Origin: a gamma proteobacterium symbiont of Taylorina sp.
GTDB lineage: Bacteria > Pseudomonadota > Gammaproteobacteria > GRL18
Assembly (NCBI GenBank): GCA_025655455.1
Contig: JAHXIV010000037.1
Coordinates: 1-64,000, forward strand
Direction of reading: 5' to 3'
Length of the DNA: 64,000 nucleotides
In this document: piece after piece, positions 8,646-18,488 of the stretch
Layout of the letters: each line of letters opens with the position of its first letter
Position numbering within the stretch: the first letter of the stretch is position 1
The notes under the pieces: model-generated
Seen by the model: only the letters and a program-made list of their open reading frames with translations
Told to the model about the DNA's origin: nothing
Databases searched by the model: none
Made by a program: the position numbers and the translations under genes

Positions 8646-9479
8646 GTGGATGTTCAAACTATTATTAATGAAATGAAAGTACTTCCTGAAATTGAACCTC
8701 ATTTCGAAATTCAAAGACGCATCACTTTTATTCAAAATCAACTGCAACAATCCGGCCTCAGGAACCTGATTTTAGGCATCAGCGGTGGTATCGATTCAAC
8801 AACTTGCGGGCGACTGGCACAACTGGCCATTGATGAACTCAATGCCGGACAGGAAATTCCTCAGTATCAATTTTATGCTATCCGGCTTCCTCATGACACA
8901 CAGACAGATGAGAATGATGCACAAACGTCTCTGAATTTTATTAGGCCGGATCAGCAACTCACCATTAATGTAAAACCAGGTACTGATGCAATTCATCAGG
9001 AAACACTGGCAAGCTTAAAAAATAAAAATTTACTAACACAATCAGAATCAGATATAGATTTTGCCAAAGGTAATGTCAAGGCCAGAACCCGCATGATTAT
9101 TCAGTTCGAAATTGCCGGACTGTTAGGAGGATTAGTCATTGGCACCGATCATTCAGCAGAGAATGTCACCGGGTTCTACACAAAATATGGTGATGGAGCC
9201 TGTGACCTTGCCCCCCTGTTTGGTTTAAACAAACGTCAAATCAGACAAATTGCTCAAGTCTTAGGCGCACCGCAAAACCTTGTTGAAAAAACACCTACAG
9301 CTGATCTGGAATGCATGGAACCATCTAAATCTGATGAGGCCGCATTGGGATTAAGCTATGATCAAATTGATGATTTTCTTGAAGGAAAGCAGGTAGCAGA
9401 AAAAATAAAGAAAAAGCTGATCCATATCTACAGCCGCACACAACATAAACGCCTGCCGATACCAACAATATATTCATAA
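8646..9479 (+). CDS. nadE: Ammonia-dependent NAD synthetase
   Basis: NadE adenylates nicotinic acid adenine dinucleotide and amidates it to NAD. The 277 residues match the single-domain, ammonia-using form (E. coli NadE is of similar length), with no glutaminase domain. The ATP pyrophosphatase loop SGGIDST is at about residues 46-52, and [19 protein letters not shown] and PTADLE follow. The start is GTG at 8646 with GGAG eight bases upstream. The gene is divergent from glnB, sharing a 77-base intergenic region. Confidence 0.95.
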   Translation: MDVQTIINEMKVLPEIEPHFEIQRRITFIQNQLQQSGLRNLILGISGGIDSTTCGRLAQLAIDELNAGQEIPQYQFYAIRLPHDTQTDENDAQTSLNFIRPDQQLTINVKPGTDAIHQETLASLKNKNLLTQSESDIDFAKGNVKARTRMIIQFEIAGLLGGLVIGTDHSAENVTGFYTKYGDGACDLAPLFGLNKRQIRQIAQVLGAPQNLVEKTPTADLECMEPSKSDEAALGLSYDQIDDFLEGKQVAEKIKKKLIHIYSRTQHKRLPIPTIYS

Positions 9480-9539
9480 GTCAGGCTACTTCTGCTATTA
9501 TTAACCGATCTTTAATAATACATTTCTCTGGAGCATTAT

Positions 9540-9809
9540 GTGATTGGTCGGCTATTAGTCATTCTTGGTATTTTTTTCCTTGTCTGGATTGGCTATCGTT
9601 TCTTAAAAAAAACCTGGGGCGACAGGATCAAGGACGTAGAATATCAAAATCACATTGATGAGAAGGCCACAAAAAATATCCCGCAAATAAAAGCCTGTGC
9701 TTATTGTAAAACTCATATCCCTGAAACTGAGGGCATCAATAAAGACGGTAATTTTTTTTGCAGCTATGAACATCTTGATCATTATCTTGAACAGTCACAA
9801 AACAGGTAG
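9540..9809 (+). CDS. PP0621-family small membrane protein
   Basis: The 89-residue protein has one N-terminal transmembrane segment (about residues 3-20), a charged linker, and a small C-terminal metal-site-like module: ACAYCKTHIPETEG, then FFCSYEHLDHYL. These Cys/His residues suggest zinc or another bound metal. The family is commonly encoded just before the pilS sensor kinase, as here, but has no established function. Start is GTG at 9540, with CTGGAG upstream; an ATG overlapping it at 9538 would stop at once. Confidence 0.8.
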   Translation: MIGRLLVILGIFFLVWIGYRFLKKTWGDRIKDVEYQNHIDEKATKNIPQIKACAYCKTHIPETEGINKDGNFFCSYEHLDHYLEQSQNR

Positions 9810-9823
9810 TACTTTTCACAGCC

Positions 9824-11458
9824 ATGGAAAAATCAGAAAAGTCTCTCTTTTTACCTGAATTCATACCTACCTTTTCTCAGGAACAGAAGCAGTGGCGTCC
9901 CTTACATCTGCTTAATTTATACCGCCTGCTTATTTCAGGTATTTTTTCCAGTCTGATTTTTGCTGATATCCAATTAAATCCCTTTGGTATGATGGAACCA
10001 GAGTTATTTCAGATCATTAGTTTTGCTTATCTTACCGCCAGTTTTCTCAATGGCATCACAATTCGCTGGCACTGGCCTAATCTATGGCTGCAAACCCATT
10101 TACATATTATTATTGACATCACTGCTATTATCCTCATTATGCATACCAGCGGCGGTGTAAAAAGTGGAGTTGGATTATTACTACTTATCCCTATTGCATC
10201 CATTAGCATTTTATCTATGGCACGATCTTCACTATTTTATGCAGCCCTGGCCAGTCTATTACTTCTTCTTGATCAAACTTATTTACAATTCAGCCATGCT
10301 ATATCAACAAATTATACTCAGTCCGGTTTATTGGGTGCTATTTTATTTTTAACCGCCATACTCACTAATTATCTGGTTCATAAAACAGAAGAAAGCATAG
10401 AAATTGCCAATCAAAGAGAAATTGATCTGGCTAATATGGAACAACTCTCTCAGTTTATTATGCAAAAAATGCAAACAGCTGTCATTGTCGTTGATCACCT
10501 CGGATACATAAAATTACTCAATGATACTGCGCTTCATTTATTCCATTTGTCTTCCATAAAAGATAAACAAAATAATCTTGCTGACTATTCAACACCACTA
10601 GCTGAACTTTTTCATACATGGAATGAAGACCCTAATTTTCAAGCTGGTACTTTTCGGCTGGATAATAGTTCAACTGAATTATTACCCCGTTTTGCCCTGC
10701 TAGGAGATACTACACACAGCGATGCTGTTATTTTTATTGAAGATAATGCTGAGTTAGCTCAGCAGGCACAGCAATTAAAGTTAGCATCTTTAGGGAGTTT
10801 AACCGCCAGCATTGCCCACGAACTCAGAAATCCACTGGCTGCTATTCGTCATGCAGGAGAATTATTGAATGAATCACCCGCTCTGGAAAAAACAGATAAG
10901 CGCCTGACTGAAATAATTGAAAAGCAGTCCATCCGTGTCAATGATATTATTACAACCGTGCTGGATTTAAGTCGACGCAATCAGGCGGAGTTGGAGAAAA
11001 TAAACCTGTCAGTCTGGATAACAGATTTTTTTAAAGAATATATCCATTTGCCACAAGAGCGTTTTCAGCTCAAATTTGAACCTGAAAACCTGGAAGTCTG
11101 CTTTGATCCGCAACATCTTTACCAGATTTTTAACAATCTGATTCAAAATGCATTAAGACATACCATTGAACATAATGAAAAGTTTCAAGCCATTATTATT
11201 ACTGTTGGAAAACGAATTAGAACAAGAGATGCAACGAGTATCCCCTACCTGCAAGTTATGAATTATGGAGACCCCATTGCAAAGGAACATTTAAGCAGGC
11301 TGTTCGAGCCTTTTTTCACTACAGAAACATCTGGTACAGGTCTGGGCTTATATATCGCTCAGGAATTGGCAAAATGTAATTCAGCACGACTGGAATATAT
11401 TGAACATAAAGACGGTGCCTGCTTCCAGCTTAACTTTGCCCATTTTGAGAAAAACTAA
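9824..11458 (+). CDS. pilS: Sensor histidine kinase, PilS-like
   Basis: The membrane kinase has 544 residues. About six hydrophobic segments lie between residues 27 and 190, a PAS-like region near 210-310, and the H-box IAHELRNPLAAIRHAG with phospho-acceptor His332. The ATP-binding domain follows with N-box NNLIQNALRHT and G2 box GTGLGLYIAQELA. The G1 box reads NYGDPI rather than DxGxG, a variant seen in some active kinases. It pairs with the regulator one base downstream. In Pseudomonas this pair controls type IV pilin expression. No pilus genes lie in this window, so the pathway assignment rests on synteny and domain order. Confidence 0.82.
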   Translation: MEKSEKSLFLPEFIPTFSQEQKQWRPLHLLNLYRLLISGIFSSLIFADIQLNPFGMMEPELFQIISFAYLTASFLNGITIRWHWPNLWLQTHLHIIIDITAIILIMHTSGGVKSGVGLLLLIPIASISILSMARSSLFYAALASLLLLLDQTYLQFSHAISTNYTQSGLLGAILFLTAILTNYLVHKTEESIEIANQREIDLANMEQLSQFIMQKMQTAVIVVDHLGYIKLLNDTALHLFHLSSIKDKQNNLADYSTPLAELFHTWNEDPNFQAGTFRLDNSSTELLPRFALLGDTTHSDAVIFIEDNAELAQQAQQLKLASLGSLTASIAHELRNPLAAIRHAGELLNESPALEKTDKRLTEIIEKQSIRVNDIITTVLDLSRRNQAELEKINLSVWITDFFKEYIHLPQERFQLKFEPENLEVCFDPQHLYQIFNNLIQNALRHTIEHNEKFQAIIITVGKRIRTRDATSIPYLQVMNYGDPIAKEHLSRLFEPFFTTETSGTGLGLYIAQELAKCNSARLEYIEHKDGACFQLNFAHFEKN

Positions 11459-11459
11459 T

Positions 11460-12857
11460 ATGATAAAACCACTTGCTTTGATTGTTGATGATGAGCCTGA
11501 TATCTGTGAATTGTTAGAATTAACACTTAACCGAATGGATATTGATACCTTATCAGCAGGTGATTTACAGACTGCCTATAAGTATCTCAATGAACATAAA
11601 ATTTCTATTTGTTTAACTGATATGCAATTGCCGGACGGCAATGGTATTGAATTGGTAAAAAAGATACAAACCCAGGCAAAACATATCCCGGTTGCCATGA
11701 TTAGTGCCCATGGTAATATGGACACCGCCATTGAAGCTTTAAAAGCCGGTGCTTTTGACTTTGTGTCAAAACCGTTAGAACTGGCTGAGCTGAGAAACCT
11801 GGTTAATTCAGCAATTAAACTGGTTCAAAAATCACAAAATGAAGCGGAAATAGAAACAGATAAAGAACAAGCCATATCAACAGCAAAACCCAGCGATAAA
11901 ATAGAAGAAGCAACCCGCCTGTTAGGCAACTCCACTGCAATGCAGCAGACCAACCAGTTAATTAATAAATTATCCAAAAGTCAGGCTCCTGTTTTTATCA
12001 GTGGTGAATCAGGTACAGGTAAAGAGCTTGCTGCAAAACAAATCCACTATTTAAGTTCCCGTTCAGATGCACCCTTTGTCCCGGTCAACTGCGGAGCAAT
12101 TCCCGGTGAGCTTATGGAAAGTGAATTTTTTGGTCACACCAAAGGTAGTTTTACCGGTGCCAATAAAGATAAAAAGGGATTATTCCAAACAGCTCATGAT
12201 GGCACATTATTTCTGGATGAAGTCGCTGATTTACCACTTTCCATGCAGGTCAAGCTACTGCGGGCTATTCAGGAAAAAGCAATCCGGCCTGTAGGTTCAC
12301 CTCATGAGGAAAAAATCAATGTCCGTATTATCAGCGCCACACATAAAAACTTAAAGCAATTGGTTAGTGATGGTGATTTTCGTCAGGATCTCTATTATCG
12401 TATCAATGTCATCGAACTCGAAATGCCGCCATTAAGAGATCGCATAGATGATATTGCCCCTTTGGCCGAATTCTTTTTAGCCCGATTCTCTGATACAAAG
12501 ATAACATATCATTTATCAAAAGATGCCATAAACACTTTGAATCATTATTCATTTCCAGGTAATGTTCGTGAGCTGGAGAATATTCTCGAACGTGCTGTTG
12601 CTTTGTGTGATGAATCACTTATTCAGGCAACAGACTTATCATTACAGGAAACAATTGTCCCCCTTTTATCAGCAGTCAATGATATAACAGCACCTGTTGC
12701 AGTCACCACCATATCAGTTCAATCTCCCTTAAAAGATGAACAGAAAATAAGGCAGGCACTGGAAAAAACCCACTGGAATCGCAAAGCAGCAGCAGAACTT
12801 CTTGGTGTCACCTACCGCCAGTTTCGTTATAGCCTAAAAAAACTGGGACTTGAGTAG
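11460..12857 (+). CDS. pilR: Sigma-54 response regulator, PilR-like
   Basis: The 465-residue regulator has a receiver domain with phospho-acceptor Asp54 (CLTDMQLPDG). A sigma-54-interacting AAA+ ATPase follows, with Walker A GESGTGKE and the sigma-54 contact loop in the GSFTGA form typical of PilR. The Fis-type helix-turn-helix is at the C-terminus (WNRKAAAELLGVTYRQFRYSLKKL). The correct start is the ATG at 11460, one base after the pilS stop; a longer upstream frame overlapping pilS is not expected to be used. It would activate sigma-54 promoters after phosphorylation by the upstream kinase. Confidence 0.87.
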   Translation: MIKPLALIVDDEPDICELLELTLNRMDIDTLSAGDLQTAYKYLNEHKISICLTDMQLPDGNGIELVKKIQTQAKHIPVAMISAHGNMDTAIEALKAGAFDFVSKPLELAELRNLVNSAIKLVQKSQNEAEIETDKEQAISTAKPSDKIEEATRLLGNSTAMQQTNQLINKLSKSQAPVFISGESGTGKELAAKQIHYLSSRSDAPFVPVNCGAIPGELMESEFFGHTKGSFTGANKDKKGLFQTAHDGTLFLDEVADLPLSMQVKLLRAIQEKAIRPVGSPHEEKINVRIISATHKNLKQLVSDGDFRQDLYYRINVIELEMPPLRDRIDDIAPLAEFFLARFSDTKITYHLSKDAINTLNHYSFPGNVRELENILERAVALCDESLIQATDLSLQETIVPLLSAVNDITAPVAVTTISVQSPLKDEQKIRQALEKTHWNRKAAAELLGVTYRQFRYSLKKLGLE

Positions 12858-12916
12858 GGATTCGGAGATGGAGGTTCAAAGGCAAGAGGAAAGTTTTCCA
12901 TTTCCAAACATCTCCC

Positions 12917-14971
12917 TTATACATTTTGGTAGTCCGTCTTTTGTCCAATCCAACGTTTAATAATAGCTTCAACTGAATCAGGATACTCATTCAACAGTAT
13001 TTGTGCAGTTTCATTCACTTTGGGGATCAACTGCTGATCTCTTATAATATCTGCAATTTTCATTTCAGCCAGACCCGTTTGACGAGTCCCTAAAACTTCT
13101 CCCGGACCGCGTAAAGCTAAATCTTTACGTGCAACTTCAAAACCATCATTGGTTTCACGCAATGTCTTCAGGCGTGATTTACCATTTTTTGACAGTGGAT
13201 GACCATGCATTAACACACATACACTGGACTGGCTGCCGCGACCAACACGGCCACGCAGCTGATGTAGTTGTGATAAACCCAGACGTTCTGCATTTTCAAT
13301 AATCATCAAACTGGCATTTGGGACATCAACCCCGACTTCAATAACAGTTGTCGCCACCAGTAAAGATAAATCTGCTTGTTTAAATGCCTGCATGACTGAT
13401 TTTTTCTCATCTGCTTTCATACGTCCATGGACTAAGCCAATGGATAAATCAGGAAAGCGGTTCACTAAAGCTGCATAGGTTTTCTCAGCAGCCTGACATT
13501 GTAAAACTTCAGATTCTTCAATCAACGTACAAACCCAGTAAGCCTGGCGTTTATCCAGACAGGCCAGGTGTACTCTTTCCAGTACCGCATCACGTCGCTG
13601 CTCACTTAAAACAACAGTCTCAACAGCTATTCTTCCCGGTGGTAGTTCATCAATAATAGAGCAATCCAGATCTGCATAGGCTGTCATAGCTAAGGTTCTT
13701 GGAATAGGGGTTGCAGTCATAATTAACTGGTGTGGATAATTTTTTACTGCAACTGAAGCATTACCTTTTTGCAGTAAAGCCAGTCTTTGATGAACCCCGA
13801 AACGATGTTGTTCATCTATAATAACCATAGCCAGTTGATGAAAAACCACCTTATCCTGAAATAAAGCATGAGTTCCGATAATCATTTGCACTGAGCCGTC
13901 AGCAATTTGCTGCAGAGATTCCCTGCGCTGTTTTGCAGTACTTTTACCACTCAGCCATCCCACTTTCAAACCCAGAGGCTGCAGCCATTGCTGGAAATTT
14001 TCCCTATGTTGTTCAGCTAATAGTTCTGTCGGAGCCATCAGTGCCGCCTGAAAACCATGTTGTATTGCAAATAAAGCCGCCATTGCAGCAACTACTGTTT
14101 TTCCTGAACCAACATCGCCCTGAACCAGGCGCTGCATTGGTGAGGATTTTTCAATATCCAGAATAATATCATCCAGTACTCTTTGCTGCGCCTGAGTCAG
14201 ATTAAAGGATAATTGTGCTAAAAATAATGTACTATAGTGCTTTTTTTCCGTTGCTTGAATCAGAGGAAAAGCATGTAGTTGCTTTTGTCTTTGATAGGAA
14301 GATTTCATACTGAGCTGATGAGCCAGTAATTCCTCAAAAATCAGACTTTGCCGATAGGGATCACGACCTTCTTCCAGCTCAAATAAAGAACAATCAGCAG
14401 GAGGGCTGTGCAAATAAATCAGTGCCTGGAATAATGAAGGATAATTCAGGCTTTGACGGATAGATCGGGGTAAAAAATCTTCAATATGCTGTTGTGTCAG
14501 CTTTTCAATAATCTGCTGTATACAGTTTCTCAGCACCTGTTGTGATAAACCTTCCGTTGTGGGGTAAACCGGTGTAAGTGTTTTCGCCACCTGAACAATC
14601 TGATTTTTATCAATAATCCGGTATTCCGGATGAGTCACCTGCAGCGTGTGTCGGCCATATTGTATTTCACCAAAACTGGTCAGCCATTTACCTTGTTCAA
14701 CTCCTCTTTTCAAACTTGCCAGCTGCTGCTTATTGAAGTGAAAAAAACGCAGCAGCAAAATACCACTGCCGTCATCAATGGTACAGGTTAATACAGTTTG
14801 TCTGGCCTGATGGATCTGGCAATGCGTCAGTTCACCTTTAACCAGTGCATTATCTCCAGGGCGCAGACTGGCAATTGGGACAATACAGGTTTTATCCTGA
14901 TAATGAATCGGTAGATGAAAAAGTAAATCATTGAGGCTATAGAGGGAACGTCGGGCAAAACGTTCACACAT
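12917..14971 (-). CDS. recG: ATP-dependent DNA helicase RecG
   Basis: RecG remodels stalled replication forks and Holliday junctions. An N-terminal wedge/OB region is followed by helicase motifs: GDVGSGKTVVA, IDEQHRFGVHQR, TATPIPRTL, HGRMKADEK, ATTVIEVGVDVPNA and QLRGRVGRG. The ATG at 14971 gives 684 residues with GGAG five bases upstream. But the frame continues open upstream and encodes TLKGIGEK, which matches the conserved RecG N-terminus, so the true protein probably begins earlier. No ATG, GTG or TTG exists in that extension. An ATC at 15046-15044, six bases after GGAG, would give 709 residues. Confidence 0.93.
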   Translation of the reverse strand: MCERFARRSLYSLNDLLFHLPIHYQDKTCIVPIASLRPGDNALVKGELTHCQIHQARQTVLTCTIDDGSGILLLRFFHFNKQQLASLKRGVEQGKWLTSFGEIQYGRHTLQVTHPEYRIIDKNQIVQVAKTLTPVYPTTEGLSQQVLRNCIQQIIEKLTQQHIEDFLPRSIRQSLNYPSLFQALIYLHSPPADCSLFELEEGRDPYRQSLIFEELLAHQLSMKSSYQRQKQLHAFPLIQATEKKHYSTLFLAQLSFNLTQAQQRVLDDIILDIEKSSPMQRLVQGDVGSGKTVVAAMAALFAIQHGFQAALMAPTELLAEQHRENFQQWLQPLGLKVGWLSGKSTAKQRRESLQQIADGSVQMIIGTHALFQDKVVFHQLAMVIIDEQHRFGVHQRLALLQKGNASVAVKNYPHQLIMTATPIPRTLAMTAYADLDCSIIDELPPGRIAVETVVLSEQRRDAVLERVHLACLDKRQAYWVCTLIEESEVLQCQAAEKTYAALVNRFPDLSIGLVHGRMKADEKKSVMQAFKQADLSLLVATTVIEVGVDVPNASLMIIENAERLGLSQLHQLRGRVGRGSQSSVCVLMHGHPLSKNGKSRLKTLRETNDGFEVARKDLALRGPGEVLGTRQTGLAEMKIADIIRDQQLIPKVNETAQILLNEYPDSVEAIIKRWIGQKTDYQNV

Positions 14972-15068
14972 TTTTTCTCCGATGCCTTTTAGAGTAATAA
15001 TCGATTGTGTAAGCCACTGAGTATTGCTATTGTCGTAGTTCTGGATCGGAGACTCCGACCCGGAGGCT

Positions 15069-15473
15069 TTAATAATTATAACTATTGCCCGCTGTAAATG
15101 ACTGGTAGATGACTAGTACTACTTTCTCACCCTGTTCATTTATTTTATATTTTTTATACTGACCGTTATCTTCCATTACCAGACGACAACTCATTCTTTC
15201 TTTATAACTAACACAGATTTCACCACTTTCATTCACCATCCATTTCGAATTAAACTTATGACCCGCCTGCATTCCCCTTAATGTTCCATTAGGATCAACA
15301 AAGACTGTCATTTTTATATTTCTGGATGGGATGATCGCTGCGTAGCTATTACCGGAAAAGAGATGAGTCACTTCATCTGCGGTGAGAACTCGTTCAGCCT
15401 GAGCGGCATGACTCATAAATATAAAACTGAATATCAGGAAAAGAGTGATTGATTTTATGCAGTTATAGTTCAT
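15069..15473 (-). CDS. Exported protein of unknown function
   Basis: The 134-residue product has a signal peptide (hydrophobic residues 8-22, cleavage near AQAE). Its mature domain of about 105 residues contains FSGNSYAAI, VDPNGTLRGMQAG, and two cysteines in GEICVSYKERMSCRLV that could form a disulfide. It vaguely recalls small periplasmic domains of the DUF995 type, but I do not assign it. It lies between the RecG reading frame, whose upstream extension overlaps its 3' end, and another unknown exported protein, all on the minus strand. Confidence 0.7.
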   Translation of the reverse strand: MNYNCIKSITLFLIFSFIFMSHAAQAERVLTADEVTHLFSGNSYAAIIPSRNIKMTVFVDPNGTLRGMQAGHKFNSKWMVNESGEICVSYKERMSCRLVMEDNGQYKKYKINEQGEKVVLVIYQSFTAGNSYNY

Positions 15474-15499
15474 TGATTTCCAGTTCCTATTTTTCCAGG

Positions 15500-15952
15500 T
15501 TAAATTTCAATTATGTTATTTTGTTTGAGATCACGCTGTTTTTCAAGCTCCTGCTGCTGTTCTTTTATCTCGTTGTATTTTTTTAGAATATCCTGCTCTG
15601 AACGGATATAATATTCACGCATTTCCATAAGTGCCTCTTTCAGCGCTTCTGCCTGATCTTCATACTCATCCAGTTCATTGGTTAAAATAAATTTATCAAT
15701 TTTCTGGATAATAAACTCATAAGTATATTCATTTTTTATCAGCTCAGAAAACTGACTCAGCGCCTGTTCGGTTTGTGGATTTTCAAAGGCAATAATTGTA
15801 TTTTTCAGCAGCATTTCAATCATTTGCTGCTCCCAGCTTAAGGATTCTTCTTCCATTGCCTGAACAGGTGATATCAGTAGAGACACTAAACTCAATAAGA
15901 TAATTAAGTGTAATAGAATTTTTTTTGTATAAAAGATGGTAAACATTTTCAT
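15500..15952 (-). CDS. Exported coiled-coil protein of unknown function
   Basis: The 150-residue product has a hydrophobic N-terminus (about residues 11-30, cleavage probably after PVQA). The rest is almost entirely charged and helical. The last 50 residues (KKYNEIKEQQQELEKQ) have the heptad-like pattern of a coiled coil. It sits eight bases after the spoT stop on the same strand and so may be co-transcribed with spoT. I recognise no family. Confidence 0.65.
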   Translation of the reverse strand: MKMFTIFYTKKILLHLIILLSLVSLLISPVQAMEEESLSWEQQMIEMLLKNTIIAFENPQTEQALSQFSELIKNEYTYEFIIQKIDKFILTNELDEYEDQAEALKEALMEMREYYIRSEQDILKKYNEIKEQQQELEKQRDLKQNNIIEI

Positions 15953-15960
15953 TTGATTTT

Positions 15961-18075
15961 TTATAATCTCGCCAGGCTGACAACCATATCCAGTAGACGC
16001 AGTTTTCTCATAATATCTGCCAGGTGTTTGCGATCCCGTACCAGTATAATAAAATCCAGCGAATATAGCTTTTCCTCACCTTCTGCAGTATTCACATGTT
16101 CGATATTAGCCTCGCTATCAGCAATTGCAGAGGCAATGGTTGCCAAAACCCCTTTACGATGTTGAGCAATCACCCTTACTGAAACACTGAATTCTGTCTT
16201 AATTTCACTGCTCCACTCAACATCAATCCATTTTTGTACCTGCTTACGAGCATCCTTTGCATTTTTGCAGGACTGCATATGAATAACAATCCCTCGTCCT
16301 GAGCTGATATAACCCACAATCGGATCGCCTGGAATCGGGTGGCAACAGCGACCATAATGAACCACCGCCCCTTCAGTGCCACGAATAGCCAAAGAATGTC
16401 CATTGTCTTTTTGGGCCTTGTCTAATTCACCACAATGTTCAGGCAGTAGATGACGAAGCACCAGTTGAGGAATTCGATTACCCAGACCAATTTGTACTAA
16501 TAATTCATCAAAAGAATCCAGCTCATAATCTTCAACAACTTTCTCAATACGGCTTTCTGACAAGTCTCTGACAGACATGTTAACATTAGAGAGACACTTA
16601 TTAAGCAGGCGTATTCCTAATGCAAGAGACTCATCCTGCTGCAGGTTTTTCAGCACATTTCTAATATTAGTACGAGCCTTGGCTGTATAGACAAAGTTCA
16701 GCCAGGATGGATTGGGCTGAGCACCCGGCGCAGTCATAATTTCTATGGTCTGACCATTTTTTAGCTGAGTGCTCAAAGGCGTGTGTTGCTGGTTAAGTTT
16801 GGCGGCAATGCAGGAATTACCCACATCCGTATGCACAGCGTAAGCGAAATCAACAATGGTTGCACCTCTGGGCAACTCCATGATTCTTCCCTTGGGTGTA
16901 AAAACATAAACCTCATCAGGAAATAAATCAATTTTAACATTTTCCAGAAATTCTGCAGAATCTCCGGTATTTTGCTGTAAATCCAACAAACTTTTCAACC
17001 ATTTACGCGCCTTGGTCTGGGCAATCACACCGCCGTTTCCGTCCCCTTCCTTATAACCCCAGTGAGCAGCAATACCATTTTCTGCCACTCTATGCATATC
17101 GCGAGTACGCAGCTGAACCTCAATAGAAACACCAAAAGGACTGAATAGAATAGTATGCAGGGACTGATAACCATTCACTTTTGGAATGGCAATATAATCT
17201 TTGAACTTACCCGGAACCGGTTTATAGAGTGCATGTACTGAACCCAGTGTTCGATAACAGCTATCAACACTATCAACAATGATACGAAAAGCATAAACAT
17301 CATAGACTTCTGAAAAAGGCAGATTTTTAGACTGCATTTTCTGGTAAATACTATAAATATGTTTTTCTCTTCCTAATACCTGACATTCAATACCTTCATG
17401 CTCCAGCCGTGATTCCAATGCCTTCTGGATTTTCTGTACAATTTCTTTGCGATTGCCACGTATTTTTTTAATGGATTTTTTTAATACCCGGTAGCGCATT
17501 GGATGATAGGTCTTAAAACCAAGATCTTCCAGTTCATGGCGCATACTATTCATGCCCAGGCGATTGGCAATCGGTGCATAGACTTCCAGTGTTTCTGATG
17601 CGATTCGACGCGCCTTATCTGGGGGCATAATACCCAGAGTACGCATATTGTGCAGTCGGTCAGCCAGTTTGATCAGGATTACGCGGATATCCTTCACCAT
17701 TGCCAGAATCATTTTGCGAAAGCTTTCAGCCTTGGCTTCCTGCTTATTATCAAAGTGTATATGTTCTAATTTAGTTAAACCGTCCACAATATCAGCCACT
17801 TCCTGGCCAAATTCTGTGACAATCTGTTCTTTATGGGTTGGAGTATCTTCAATCACATCATGAAGAATGGCGGCAATGAGCGTTTTTTCATCCATACGCA
17901 TTTCTGCCAGGATTCTTGCTACAGCAATAGGATGGTAAATATAAGGCTCACCCGTCATGCGCGTTTGCCCTTCATGGGCTTGAGCACCAAACAGATAAGC
18001 ATGATAAACAGAGCTGACCTTATCTTTTTCCAGATAAGAATTCAGCATAGTACAAAGATCACTGATTAGAAACAA
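15961..18075 (-). CDS. spoT: Bifunctional (p)ppGpp synthetase/hydrolase
   Basis: SpoT makes and degrades the stringent-response alarmones. The 704 residues show, in order, an HD hydrolase domain (AILHDVIEDT; KLADRLHNMRTLG), the synthetase domain (YDVYAFRIIVDS; KDYIAIPKVNGYQSLHT), a TGS domain (VYVFTPKGRIMELPRGATIVDFAY region) and a C-terminal ACT domain. The intact HD motif and rpoZ immediately upstream mark it as SpoT rather than RelA. An RNA-methyltransferase gene often found before recG is absent; two unknown exported genes occupy that place. Confidence 0.96.
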   Translation of the reverse strand: MFLISDLCTMLNSYLEKDKVSSVYHAYLFGAQAHEGQTRMTGEPYIYHPIAVARILAEMRMDEKTLIAAILHDVIEDTPTHKEQIVTEFGQEVADIVDGLTKLEHIHFDNKQEAKAESFRKMILAMVKDIRVILIKLADRLHNMRTLGIMPPDKARRIASETLEVYAPIANRLGMNSMRHELEDLGFKTYHPMRYRVLKKSIKKIRGNRKEIVQKIQKALESRLEHEGIECQVLGREKHIYSIYQKMQSKNLPFSEVYDVYAFRIIVDSVDSCYRTLGSVHALYKPVPGKFKDYIAIPKVNGYQSLHTILFSPFGVSIEVQLRTRDMHRVAENGIAAHWGYKEGDGNGGVIAQTKARKWLKSLLDLQQNTGDSAEFLENVKIDLFPDEVYVFTPKGRIMELPRGATIVDFAYAVHTDVGNSCIAAKLNQQHTPLSTQLKNGQTIEIMTAPGAQPNPSWLNFVYTAKARTNIRNVLKNLQQDESLALGIRLLNKCLSNVNMSVRDLSESRIEKVVEDYELDSFDELLVQIGLGNRIPQLVLRHLLPEHCGELDKAQKDNGHSLAIRGTEGAVVHYGRCCHPIPGDPIVGYISSGRGIVIHMQSCKNAKDARKQVQKWIDVEWSSEIKTEFSVSVRVIAQHRKGVLATIASAIADSEANIEHVNTAEGEEKLYSLDFIILVRDRKHLADIMRKLRLLDMVVSLARL

Positions 18076-18123
18076 GTGTAACAGTCCCTGTCAGGCTTAA
18101 CATATAGGAAGGAAACAGGCTGG

Positions 18124-18393
18124 CTATTCAGCTGACATCTCTTTGCCGGCTTCATCTTCAGTAGTTAAAGAATCACCAATATGAGTGGCAGCAGAAACTT
18201 CATCCAAAATTTCAGGACCAATTTTACCTTCAGAAATTTCTCTTAAGGCAACCACAGTCGGCTTGTCATTATCAGCCTCGACTAATGGCTCTCTTCCATT
18301 GGCAAGTTGTCGAGCCCGTTTACTCGCAACCATGACCAGTTCAAAACGGTTTGTTACATTATCAAGACAATCTTCAACTGTCACTCGTGCCAT
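18124..18393 (-). CDS. rpoZ: RNA polymerase omega subunit
   Basis: Omega stabilises the beta-prime subunit of RNA polymerase and forms part of a ppGpp site. The 89-residue product starts [13 protein letters not shown] and contains [14 protein letters not shown] and [10 protein letters not shown], all hallmarks of the family. The C-terminal 20 residues are variable and acidic. The order gmk, rpoZ, spoT on one strand is the usual gammaproteobacterial arrangement, with ppGpp synthesis and the ppGpp target next to each other. Confidence 0.96.
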   Translation of the reverse strand: MARVTVEDCLDNVTNRFELVMVASKRARQLANGREPLVEADNDKPTVVALREISEGKIGPEILDEVSAATHIGDSLTTEDEAGKEMSAE

Positions 18394-18488
18394 TGTATCT
18401 ATACTCCTAAAAGGTATCTATATAATATTTGTATAATTTTTTTGTAAGGAAACCGTACATTTTACAAACAAGTCCAGTCAGAGTCAAA

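Noticed and set aside
11400-11459. Upstream extension of pilR into pilS
   Set aside because: The receiver domain begins at the ATG at 11460, one base after the pilS stop.
12864-12916. Possible bidirectional terminator between pilR and recG
   Set aside because: GGAGATG and CATCTCC can pair, but the loop is long and there is no T-run on either side, so I did not list it.
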